57,770 nucleotides of DNA, taken from Rhizophlyctis rosea. Its lineage: Eukaryota > Chytridiomycota > Chytridiomycetes > Rhizophlyctidales > Rhizophlyctidaceae. Where the stretch lies: the NCBI GenBank assembly GCA_027596075.1, contig JADGJC010000200.1, forward strand, positions 1 through 57,770. The letters run 5' to 3'. Of this stretch, positions 1-9,872 are shown in pieces (position 1 is the stretch's first letter; each line of letters opens with the position of its first letter). A program made the translations under genes and the position numbers. The notes beneath the pieces are model-generated. The model saw nothing but the letters and a program-made list of their open reading frames with translations, was not told the origin of the DNA and did no database searches.

Positions 1-70
1 ACTGACCCGGGATTGAACCGGGGACCTATCGATCTGCAGTCGATTGCTCTACCACTGAGCCATCAGTCCC
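1..70 (-). tRNA. tRNA-Cys (anticodon GCA), 3' end cut by window edge
   Basis: Reading the reverse strand from position 70 gives a complete cloverleaf lacking only the last few 3' bases. The acceptor strand GGGACTG begins to pair with CAGT at the window edge. The D arm is GCTC/GAGC, the anticodon stem ATCGA/TCGAT is perfect around the loop CTGCAGA, and the T arm is CCCGG-TTCAATC-CCGGG. The loop places GCA as anticodon, so it decodes cysteine. No intron is present. The remaining acceptor bases and discriminator lie outside the window. Confidence 0.94.
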
Positions 71-73
71 TGG

Positions 74-415
74 GTGTTGTAGCTACAGAAGCTTATATAT
101 ACAATACTAAAATTTCTTCAGAAAAATAAAAAATTTTAGTATTATCTATGATCACGTGTGGGTGTTGTAGCTGCAGTAGCTTATATATAAAATTGCTTCA
201 CCAAAGCTGGAAAAGGGTAATGAGTGGCGGCAGGACCAATCACACCGAGCCTCCATACTTTGTTGTGTTGTAGCTACAGTAGCTTATTTACAAATACTAA
301 AATTTCTTCAGAAAAACAAGCAAATTTCAAGCCAGATTTGGCAAAATATGCTTTACGAAAGCAGGAAAAGGTAATGAGCGACGGCAAGGACCATTGACAT
401 CGAGCCTCCATACTT
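74..415. repeat. Degenerate tandem/interspersed repeat directly upstream of the tRNA
   Basis: A block reading GTGTTGTAGCTACAG and continuing into AGCTTATATA occurs at 74-101, 162-189 and 265-292. A second block, AATACTAAAATTTCTTCAG, occurs at 103-121 and 294-312. A third block of about 55 bp, ending CGAGCCTCCATACTT, occurs at 206-260 and 361-415. The order is A-B, A-C, A-B-C, so this is a partly decayed tandem array that begins four bases from the 5' end of the tRNA. No coding potential is seen. Confidence 0.75.
103..143. repeat. Perfect 13-bp inverted repeat (hairpin)
   Basis: AATACTAAAATTT at 103-115 is exactly matched by its reverse complement AAATTTTAGTATT at 131-143. The 15-nt AT-rich loop makes a cruciform or RNA hairpin possible. 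It lies inside the repeat array upstream of the tRNA. Confidence 0.7.
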
Positions 416-544
416 GGTTGGGTGTGCTTTGTGTTGAACGGCACCATGTGTCAATGTCAATGTCAAAATCCAATCGCTCCTGGCGGCGGCTTGGTGGCAA
501 GGGGTTGTGAGCATTTTTCCGATTTCCTACCGGCAGCGTGTCAG

Positions 545-897
545 CATTGTTTTGGAATGGAGACAGCAGCTAAAGCCGCCACTTATCACCCCGCATCTGT
601 GCATCAAGGCATTTCTTGGTCAGATGTGCAAAGGCGGAAATCGAAAAATTATCTGCTGGGTGAGGTTTAGCGGAAAGCAGGCTACCCGTAAGTGGTCGCG
701 TTTGCATGTCTTAAAGTTGATTTTGTATCCCAATCTCGGTAAGGCTTGTCATGTTATGCAGAGCTGTTGAAAACAACGGAAAATTTGCAGTCGCTTCCAT
801 CCCAGTTGCGAGGGTTTTCCATCTTTACAGTTTGAAAGCCAAGGAAAAGCAAAAGGAGAAATCTCACGGCTGTAGAGCCCGTGGCGCAGCATACGCG
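545..897. repeat. Dispersed element, copy 1, ending in a tRNA A-box-like block
   Basis: This stretch matches 2020-2391 in order and spacing. Shared blocks include GACAGCAGC-(T)AAAGCCG, CAATCTCGGT followed by GGCTT, AAGGAGAAATCT, and the terminal GTGGCGCAGCATACGCG at 881-897. The terminal block resembles the start of initiator-Met or Trp tRNA genes, including the A-box core TGGCGCAG. No B box was found. I infer an old, decayed tRNA-related retroposon-like repeat; no open reading frame supports a coding role. Confidence 0.5.
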
Positions 898-1211
898 TCA
901 ACTTGGGACCGCTATCGCCAAGTCCCATGGACACACAGCCCATGAGACATATGAGTGGTCTAAGACCACCATATCCAAAAGTCTCCCTTTCTCACTGCAT
1001 TTGATGAGGAGGCTCTGGGTCACTTGCGTCGAAATCATCCAAAAGCAGGAGCGACCAGCCAGTCCCCTAATTGCTTGGTACCCCATTCGGTGCTTCCTCA
1101 AACGTCGTCAACAACAACAACAACAACAGTCACCAAACCACACACAGAACGTCTCCAACCACTCTTCACCTCGACATAGTCCTCCCACCAACAAACCCCA
1201 AAAATCTACCA

Positions 1212-1510
1212 ATGCCCAACCAATGCAACGGCTCAGGTCTCTTGCGATGCCAAACCTGCAAAGGCTACGGCAGGTTCGAACAGACTGCCCTACCTGCCAG
1301 GGCACACCCATCTGCAAATACACCCGTACCAACAACGAGCAGGATTGGGGGTGCTCAAATCTCGCTTTTGACGAAGGAATTGTTTACCAATGTCCGGATT
1401 GTCGTGGCCGGAGAACGTTTACAAGTCCTGGATATGACAAATGTTCTAAAGATAGGCGGCAAGTAGATGAGATTATCAGAGATTACAAGGAGGCATACAA
1501 GAAACCATAA
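1212..1510 (+). CDS. Small DnaJ-type (CxxCxGxG) zinc-finger protein, reading frame broken
   Basis: The ATG at 1212 opens with CNGSGLLRCQTCKGYG, two consecutive CxxC/CxGxG-like knuckles as in the DnaJ cysteine-rich domain and small BSD2-like proteins. From about 1276 the pattern continues one frame away with CPTCQGTPICKY, CSNLAF and CPDCRGR, ending in a charged tail KDRRQVDEIIRDYKEAYKKP and a stop at 1510. No GT-AG intron with the right length joins the two frames. Either one base is wrong in the assembly or the gene is damaged. Upstream is a CAA-rich, pyrimidine-rich leader. Likely role: zinc-binding cochaperone-like protein, inferred only from the cysteine pattern. Confidence 0.45.
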
Positions 1511-1777
1511 CCTGACGCCTGATGTTCATCTCTGCTCCAACATATGGTTATGTTTGGGAGTTCTGGATAACGGATTTGATAGTAGCTTAGATGGGAGTAG
1601 ATAGCTGCCAATGATTGCATACCACGCGACGCCCGAGACGTTCCTCAACCACCATGATAACCCCCAACATCCTACTTCCACTATGAGTTTCCATCCTCCC
1701 CCGCACCAACCATGTCCTTCCTCCACCCGCAGCAAATGTCGCGTCACGGTAATTCTCCTTCCACCTGCAAGCAACCA

Positions 1778-1842
1778 TAGCTTGAGAAATGCCCGGAGGG
1801 GAGGTGTATATAGCTTGAGAAATGCCCGGAGGGGAGGTGTAT
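1778..1842. repeat. 33-bp tandem duplication
   Basis: The 33-bp unit starting TAGCTTGAGAAATGCCCGGA at 1778 is repeated immediately at 1811, near-perfectly. Being a multiple of three, it would repeat eleven residues (SLRNARRGGV plus one) in a forward ORF, but nothing else shows that ORF to be a gene. Confidence 0.85.
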
Positions 1843-2019
1843 TGGGTCGAGGGTAGATGTGCGGGAAACGATGAGAGGAATCGAGTTCGAAGAGGTGACG
1901 GGCTGTATATCAGAAAGACGTTGCAATTTGATTTGCAGTGTGTTATGTATCAACTCAATACATATCAATAGGAATCTGGGAAGGGTGGCTTTGCGAGTTC
2001 CGACTTCGTGACGCCACTA

Positions 2020-2391
2020 TGCCAGCGTTGCTTTTAGAAACCGGGACAGCAGCAAAGGCCGTCATTTAATACCCGCCCGGATTGGTACAGTAAGTTCTCA
2101 CCTTCGTGGCATAATTTAAAAAGGGCGGAGTTTGATCAATTGTTCACAATGTGTGACGTGCAACATGGCTGAGAGCAGGTCGCCCCACGAGCGGGTTGCC
2201 CTTGCATTCCCACAGTAGATTTTGTTTTCAATCTCGGTGGGGCTTTTCAGTTTTTTTCAGAACCCGGAATATCCATTTTTGCTTTCGTACGAGTCGCGAT
2301 CGATATGCTTGACAACTCTAACACGAACGGCAAGATAGAGGGAGAAGGGAGAAATCTTCCCGCAATAGGACCCTGTGGCGCAGCATACGCG
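2020..2391. repeat. Dispersed element, copy 2
   Basis: Collinear with 545-897: GACAGCAGCAAAGGCCG near 2047, CAATCTCGGTGGGGCTTTTC near 2230, GGGAGAAATCT near 2348, and the terminal block GGACCCTGTGGCGCAGCATA running into CGCG at 2368-2391. The last block is nearly identical to copy 1 while the interior is much more diverged, which suggests either constraint or recent conversion of that block. Confidence 0.5.
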
Positions 2392-4956
2392 CAATGCTTC
2401 TGGGCCAGAACTTTGCTTGCCAGTTCACCATTTTGGAAGGTCTGTAGCTTGACCAACCTTCTGATAGCTCTCTATGCTTTGACCGTATGCATTTGAACTG
2501 GATTTACGCTGATGAAGTGGTGCGACAGCTCGCGAGTTCAGGTGAGGGAACAAGTGTTTGCGGGCGGTTGAAGTTTCTTTGTTTTTGCTGGGAAGGTGAA
2601 TGATAATCAAGCGGGAAAAAAAAGTGAGTTAGGATCCGAAGCAGCATGCGCGGGATGAGATCCCAATTACCACTGCGCTCTTTGCAACGGCTTTGCCAGT
2701 ACGTACTTAGAATCAATTTGTTCTTCTGTATATGTTACCAAAGTTGGGTTCGGAGTACGGAAGACACGATCATTGTGTTGTGATGTGGGATGTGTATTGT
2801 AGTTCAACAAGTTGAGCCAATCACGAGCAAGACATTCTGAGTCAAGCCCATCTAAAATTAGGAGCAAGCCAATAATGCTGACATGCGCATTCAACTGTAA
2901 AACTGTTTCGCTTTTTGCTGGAGAAATATCCAATCTGTATTGGTCGCAAAGCTGCTCCAAGGGATTGTTCGTCAAACATGTGCTTGCAACAGATTATCAT
3001 TAATCCTGAACGCACCTTGATCCGGAGTCTCAGCGTTATCATATAACCTCTGGCATGTTCCGTTGCAATCAGCTACGACTTACTATACAACGAATTAGAG
3101 CCGATCTTTGGCTATGGGTTCCATTTGTCCAGCATTCCTGTTTCCATAGCAGCTTTGGTAGCAAAAGGCATCAGTTTGCTTCATATATGCCCAATGAAAT
3201 GAAAAATGAAGTCCCACTCGCATCCAACCCGGTGCAGGTTGTAGTCATCCTCCTCCAACTCATGAGATGCCGTGTGCTGTATGCTTCCTTTTTCCTCATG
3301 GTGAGCATTTACTTCGCAATACCGCCGCATTCCAGACGTTGAGGCTATCATCAACTCGTCACAAATGGATCTGAGAGCAGCTCGGCACCCCCGAAAGTCC
3401 GCTCAGACTACTCAGCGAGTCCTAAATTTATATTCTTCATCATTTTTTGAACATTTTGGACACCGCTGGTGGGTAAGGAAAAAAAGGGATACTGACAGTG
3501 CTCAGAATTGATTCATCACTAGATGTCTGACTGCTACATTTTTGAATGGCATTTTGCTCTTAAATCGGTCAGCCTAAAATCTTACTTCGGAACTACAACA
3601 GCTTTAAATGACGGAAGCTGTACTAGTCCACGTATAAGCACAACATCGTTAATTCAGTTAATAATGCAAGTGGGCTTTCCTTCTTGTGACAGCGTCCTTG
3701 TCAAGTGTATCGACGTTGAGCCTTGATAACATCTCCACCAGTTCTGTTGAGCAGCGCACAGCCAAGGTAACCACAGAATCGGTACATAACTTGCTGGCAT
3801 TTCAAAAAAGTAATAGGGGAGGATAGCAAGATCATGCCAGGGCCAAATGCTCCAATGACAAAGCTAAAGGCTGCGACAAATCATGCAATCCTTGAATTCC
3901 GGTCCCAAGTCGACAAGCGCAATCCATGCAAGTAGATCAGAGTCATTGAAGGAAGGAGAATTGAGAAATTAGCACCGTCGCCAAACATTATCCATCCCTT
4001 GTACGTATGAGATGCTGAACAACAGAAGACTATTTCTATTCTTGTACATTCTCCGACTCTTTTCACCCACAAATCTGTCAAGAACGTAGTGGCCGCAAAA
4101 AAAGGCCGCCGGCAAAGAGTTCGGATTCACAGTTAAAGTGCCGAGGCACCTACGAACAGACTGCTTGCAGTTGCTATGTCCAGAGCGACAGCCAGCAGTG
4201 AAGTGGTTGCGACCATGCGATCGCAAGTTCAAAAAATCCTTCGACCTTTTTTGCACATGCATGCAAAAAAGAATATCTGCTTGTGAATTTCAAGCCCAGT
4301 GTACTTTCGCGGTGGCAGCGCTGTGGGGCGGTGGAGGGTCTTGACTTGAGGCATCCCCAATCGATGGTTACATCATGCAGGGGTCGCAAGTTCTCAGCGA
4401 ATTCCAAATTCGTAAAATCACCGCCCCAGCATTGATTTCAAGAGGTAAGACATCCAGCAAGAGCCCGCCATACCGCATATTGCATCCCAATGACACGTTT
4501 TCCCTTAGTCTGATGAAAAAGAATGATTATACTGTTATCAATGAATTATCTACATTCTGAAGCGCAGGGTCAGACACAGGTTGCCTAGCAGCAATTGCAT
4601 ATGCCCTCATGACGTTCGCGCTGACCGTGGTTCATCAGAAGGGCGAACTCCGGATAGGAGCAGATATGTGATTACACTGTTTGCTCTTGAGCTTGTGCGA
4701 CGCATCCCAAAACTGCCCCATCCATCAATTAGACGCGGACAATGCACCCTTTTGCAGCTTCTGACCAGCCTTCTTCGAATTCTCCTCCTGTGCGCCCTTT
4801 ACGAATCATCCTCTGACCCATCTACAATCCCCCGCTGTCGGGATGGGCCGTCGAATGCTTCCCGCCGACGTCTTCCATTGAACCGGACTAACGAGCTCCA
4901 TTCCCGGCCCATCAACTACATCCAGCTGCCGATACAAACACATGCCTCGCCCCTTC
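2392..4956. other. Gene-poor stretch, nothing recognised
   Basis: Only short overlapping ORFs without recognisable motifs, splice structure or coding-type base composition. AT-rich patches occur near 3420-3560. I see no RNA gene or mobile-element hallmark here. Confidence 0.5.
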
Positions 4957-5979
4957 TCAATCTCTTTCCCAAGGAGACTCATCCCATTCCAATGCGTCCA
5001 CCGTTTCCGAACTCGCGTGAAAATGCACTCCTCGTATAGGCGGGTTGGGAGGGTATGATACCTGACAGGAGGCAGAGGCATCAAAGTCTTCGTCGTCCCA
5101 TTTCAGTGCGTCGCAGGTTTCATGGCCGTTGGGATAGTCCCAACCAGCTGCAGGTTGCCTCTGCGAGTTAATGCCACTCTTTCCTTCCCCAGGCCCCTCT
5201 TCCCCACCACTACTCCCACCACTCGTTTCACTTCCTTCTCCTCCCTCCTGTGCCCGTCCTCCTTGCCCTGGAAACCACCCCCCGGCAATGGCATGAACTC
5301 CACTACCACCACCCATACCCCCATCATCAGGAGATCGGACAGTGAAGAGGGGAGTGGAGCGAGCTCTATATGGTAGATGCGGTGGGCTTCCCAGAACATA
5401 CGACGGGAAGCTGAGTCTAAGCAAAATTCTCCACAGTCATATAGGCGGGCAGGGATAGTTTGTGGTGGTGCGGGTCTAATGATCAAGGGTTCTTGTGTTA
5501 AAATGTTTTTGAAGGAGTTCAGGGAATTTTCGGGGGCTAGTTCGTGAAGATATACCACAAGTGGAGTAGTATATTTGAGGTAGATACCTTTTGGGTGAGC
5601 GTACGGTGGTATGTAAGATAGTCTGTCATGTTACAGGAATGCAGTAGTGAGTCGGCTGAGGAGACTCGGTGCCAAGGAAGATGATAGCTTTAGTTGTTGT
5701 GGGGTCGTAGTGGGCTAACTAGCATGAGTGCGGTTTGGCCAGCTTGTTTTCGACAGAGAGGTATGATGTATCTTCACTTGGGCGGAGGGTGACGCTTAGT
5801 GGTGTGTTGCGAGGGAGGTCAGTCGTTGGGATTGGGTCCGTTACGCGGGAGGAATAGTTTGCGGCACACTTGTGGAAAGTGGTTAATCTTAACGAGCATT
5901 GCTGCTGGTACTTTAGTTGCGTATGAGGTGATATTGAATTGACTAGTTTTTTTGGGAAGAAAGCGCAGCCGAGTCCCAA
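4957..5979 (-). CDS. Unrecognised protein, spliced, exon structure unresolved
   Basis: The clearest exon runs from about 5635 down to 5300 on the reverse strand. It opens after a good acceptor (catgacag) with LSYIPPYAHPKGIYLKY and continues through PARLYDCGEFCLDSASRRMF. A basic N-terminal segment (5979-5719, including HKCAANYSSR) could be a mitochondrial targeting exon, but its junction could not be fixed: the best donor creates a stop. Toward the C-terminus the coding frame switches near 5300 to a Gly/Ser/Glu-rich segment that ends with two copies of an acidic motif, ETCDALKWDDE and ETVDALEWDES, before the stop at 4957. I do not recognise the family. The region is convincingly coding; the gene model is not. 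Confidence 0.45.
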
Positions 5980-6338
5980 CCCTCAAGGAGCAGAATCACG
6001 CAAAAGTCAACCTTGCGTGGTTGATATCAATCAGACGACATCAATGTCAAAAAGTATCGACCCAAGACACGTCCGACAATGAAAGGCCAAGTGATTATCT
6101 GAACCCGACCACCCACTTCCGCAAATTAAGGCACCATGTGCAATTCCACTACCCGGTAGGAAGACAACTTATGCCTTACAACCAGCATATTGTTTAATCA
6201 CCTGCATAGGATAACCTATGGAATTACTCCCACCACTAACATATCTACAAGAGCAATCTATTCCTGTAATAAAGCTATACTACACTACAAACTTTCCTAG
6301 GTTCCACATCCATGTATCAATTTACACTACACTACAAA

Positions 6339-7490
6339 CTACCACCCCCTGCCCGCCCCAGTCTTCAACCGCCCCACACCCTTTACCCCACCCGCACCCT
6401 CCGCCCATAGTCTCTTCATCTCCTCCTCCACAAACGCCGTGATCTTACTCCTAGCCTTATCATCCTCTAACCCTTTCAGACTCTCCCAAATTGGATGACC
6501 CTCCAAATCGATTGGCTCGCCTACTCGAAGGAGGATGCGTTTGAAGAGGCGGGGATAGTAGGGTGTTATTTCTGGCATTACGGAGGGCATTCCTGGGATG
6601 GTGAACGATAAGTAATGAGGAGGGAAGTGGGGAACATGCGAGAGTGCGTACCTTCATGTATGAATGGTAGGAGTATTGGTGGCTTTTTGCATTCCATTAT
6701 TAGACGACCTACGCCCCATCGGAAGGGGAGGAGTGATTCAGTTTGGTTTACTTTTGCTGTTGAAGATGGACGGTTGTTTGTAAGTTCATGGGTTGAATGG
6801 GTTGATTCGGCTGTCATCTTATGACACCGTAGACGTGGCAACCGTGTATACCTTCCGGAAAGACGTGAACCTATGTCCAACACATGAGTATGCCTGGGAT
6901 TGCGTGGTTTGTTTACATGGGGAGAAGTGTTCTTACCCATCCATTCTGATTTAGTTTCTCTATTGCAATATCCATTGCCGGTTGGTATATACCATCGCCG
7001 CGGACTATTGGAAGGACTTGACCGGAACTAAAGAACCATGATAATAGGCTGCAACGTACGCACAAGTGTCAATTAGGACATGATTTCGAGAAGAGAAGAG
7101 GTGCATAAATGATGCCTCGATACGAGTATGGTACTCACCTACCGATTACGAAAGCATATTTCTTTTGCCCCTAGAGCCCATCTCATACGATTTGGATGTA
7201 GGATGACGTTCCACGGAAGGGTGCCTGGAGCGTGCAAGTGAGCTTTTCCAATTGATTTTTGTGTTCCCAACTACTGGTGGTCACTCCTTACCAAACAAAA
7301 GAGGGTCATCGAGTGTCGAGCTATGATTTGCTACCGTGATGAGCGGCCTATCTCCCCTCTCCAAGACTGTCCTCACCCATACGTCGTGGTTGGTGCAATG
7401 TACAGCGAACGAAGTTGTGAGAAACAGTTTGCATAACGATGCTGTCACGATTTTGCTGGCTATATTTGGTTTGGCGAGTGTAATGGACAT
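6339..7490 (-). CDS. TAZ1: Tafazzin, cardiolipin-remodelling acyltransferase
   Basis: Six exons join in phase: 7292-7490, 7143-7224, 6937-7048, 6852-6870, 6652-6756 and 6339-6592, giving 256 residues, the usual size. The PlsC-type motif NHSSTLDDP (NHx4D) ends exon 1. It is followed by LPWNVILHPNRMRWALGAKE, LPIVRGDGIYQ, GWVHVFPEAKVNQTE and FRWGVGRLIMECKKPPILLP, all in tafazzin order. A hydrophobic N-terminus fits a membrane anchor. The family transfers acyl chains between phospholipids at mitochondrial membranes to mature cardiolipin. Exon 4 is only 19 nt and carries VHVFPE; the glycine usual after FPE is alanine in this splice model. Translation starts at 7490; the region upstream is shared with the divergent gene at 8180. 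Confidence 0.93.
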
Positions 7491-8179
7491 CTTGTGTATA
7501 TTTCGAGAGCTATGAGATATGGAGAATGGTGAGCATAGCGCGCACTCGGGTTTATGGGTTGACAGTTTTGGTAAGTTTTTACTGCGTCCGTACGAAAATT
7601 TTGGTAATAAATGCTCAGTAGAGCAAAAATAACAATAGTGCGCGGAGAATGTTCCAATTTTTGGGATGCGATGTGGCTGAGAATGTCGAAGCCCCCAATT
7701 GGAAAGTTGACACGTGCAATCAATCAATCAGCATCTTCATCACCTTTCAGGAAATCAGGGGCCCTATTCAAAGTTATTCAAGCGGCGAATGCAACTTTGC
7801 CTCGGCTGATGTAGGGTTTCTACTTCTACCCATCTCTCACTTTGTACCGGAATGGTGCACCCACTCTGGAATGTGCACATTGGGTTCTGAGCCAATCTGG
7901 TCGCGGCGGTCAATAATATGAGTGCACACTTGTTTTTGTGTTTGTTCGTTTACTTGTCCAACTAAGGTTTCTCCATGATCGACCCCTCCGATGCACGTAA
8001 GCTATCTGTGTTTACTCTCGTATGGCAGTGACTGAGCGACACGCGTCGGTTTGATGCGGCTCATTCCCTTCATCCTCGTTTCTTCGGCCTATCTGTTGCG
8101 TGACTTGTCGATAGATCATCCCCCCCATCCCCAGAATCATCCCACAACCTAAGTCAGCTTATCGTCAGTGCATCTAAAA
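7491..8179. promoter_or_regulatory. Divergent intergenic region between tafazzin and a membrane-protein gene
   Basis: About 690 bp separate the two divergent start codons. The right third becomes pyrimidine-rich before the start at 8180. No convincing TATA box or named operator is visible; the regulatory role is inferred from position alone. Confidence 0.4.
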
Positions 8180-9611
8180 ATGAGTTCATCTCCCAACAGG
8201 TCAACGATCGCTACTCCGGTCCTTTCTCCCGGCCATACACCTCCAATACCGATCCGTTCACGAACAAACTCTCTGGCAACCTCGCCCGGGCAACGCAAAC
8301 ACTCCCTTCCAGGCACGCCATCAATCCCACCAATGGACCTCCCAGAGCCCGCCATTCCCCGGCCGCACGCAGCATCACCCGTAAGCACCGCCATGCGCTT
8401 CCGTCCCTCCTTCTCATCCGCGCACCGCCACCACTACTACCACGACCACCTCAACCAGCCCGCCATCCCCTGGGTAACCTCAATGCTGAAACAACACCAC
8501 CACCCAGCCCACCGCATCATGGACCTCCTCTCCCTCCTCGTCCTAACCTTCCTCCCAACAATGACAAACCCCCTCTCCAAACACCCAAAACACCGCCCAA
8601 CCCTCCTCCTCCTCTACCTCACATCCCGCGACCTCCGCGCAACATTCTACCTCGGCATAGCCCTAACAAACCTCCTCGCATCCCTCCTCTCCTTCTTCCC
8701 ATTCTCCTACACTCATCACAAGAAATCCGTCAAAGACCACATCACCCATGCGAAAACTCACTTTAGAGGCATCAAACACCTCCTCTGTGCCCTCTGGTTC
8801 GGTATTGTTTCAACAACATCTCTGCACGACGCCCTCTTCAATATCAGTCCTCTGCCTCTGCCCGAGTACCGCCGTGCATCCCTTGTCGTCCCTAGCGATA
8901 CGGTGCCAACAACAACTGAAGAGGAGAGAGACCTTCCCCACCCACACTCGATCCTTAAACGTCCCGGCAGTCGTCGGGGCTCAACGGCAGCAAGTCAACC
9001 CCACCCAGCCGGATGGCAATACATCATGAAACGCCTTACGCCGCGGCTATGGCAAACAGGCACATCCGACTCCTCAGGCTTCTTCGGAACATGGTGGCAA
9101 GGCTTCGGAAACGGAGAGTGGTTCGCTTTTGGTGAGTTATACCGTTTCCACTTCTCCGGTTCCAATTGCATTTCTACATCCCTAAAGAAACTCACACCTC
9201 CCCTCCCTTCCCTCCCACTTCCCCAACACAGTCGGCCACAACCAAAAAGACCCTCGCACCCTCCTCCCCCTCCACTTCCTCCCCCTAGCCTCCCAAACCT
9301 CCCACGCCCTCCACCCAGACATCCCAACACCCTACATCCACCAATCAATCGCAGCAGCAGCTGAACAACTCGCCGCTGAAAAACTAAACGAATACCACCT
9401 CCACCCCGAAGGCGGGATTCTCCACTCCCATCACAACCACCACACCAACCCCGTCGCGTTCGCACATGAAGTCATGAGTGATCATCATCATTTGCGGGGT
9501 CCTGTTGTTATGGGGGAGAGAAGGCATTCGCTGACGCAGCAGGAGCAGGAGGCCGCGGCGGGTGTGGTGAAGGGTGCTGGGGTTGCGTCGCCGTTTGCGG
9601 AGGGATATTGA
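8180..9611 (+). CDS. Hypothetical membrane protein with Ser/Pro-rich N-terminus and His-rich C-terminus
   Basis: Two exons, 8180-9131 and 9232-9611, join in phase 1 across a 100-nt GT-AG intron to give 443 residues. The ATG at 8180 is the first one after a pyrimidine-rich leader. Residues 1-75 are Ser/Pro/Thr-rich and probably disordered. Hydrophobic segments follow around LLSLLVLTFLPTM, RPTLLLLYL, FYLGIALTNLLASLLSFFPF and LLCALWFGIV, suggesting three or four membrane spans. The C-terminal part has clustered histidines (HSHHNHHTN, DHHHL) that could bind metal. I do not recognise the family. It converges on the kinesin gene with 261 bp between stop codons. Confidence 0.75.
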
Positions 9612-9872
9612 TTAATATGGTGTGTAATCTGGCGATGGGAACTTCGTCTTCCCTGTGAGATGTTCCAGCAGCATACGTAACTGGCGAGAACCAACAGGGG
9701 CAGATCAAGATTTGACCAGAAAGCCACTCAGAAATCTGGTTACCTTTATCACAACACATAAATATAATACAGAAGAAAAATATGGATGTGCACGTCATTG
9801 ATCAAATGGAAGCGATATGAGGAATAAAAATAAACATGCCATGAACCACCGCTCAGTGTCCCTCCAACCCCA

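Noticed and set aside
1526..1856. Overlapping ORFs around the 33-bp duplication
   Set aside because: Low-complexity Pro/His/Arg composition on both strands and no conserved motif; the duplication alone does not make a gene.
5719..5760. In-frame TAG in an otherwise open reverse frame, suggesting stop-codon reassignment
   Set aside because: Other well-supported genes (ABCA, tafazzin, MUB1/SamB-like, kinesin) end at TAG exactly where their families end, so TAG is a stop here; an unrecognised intron is more likely.
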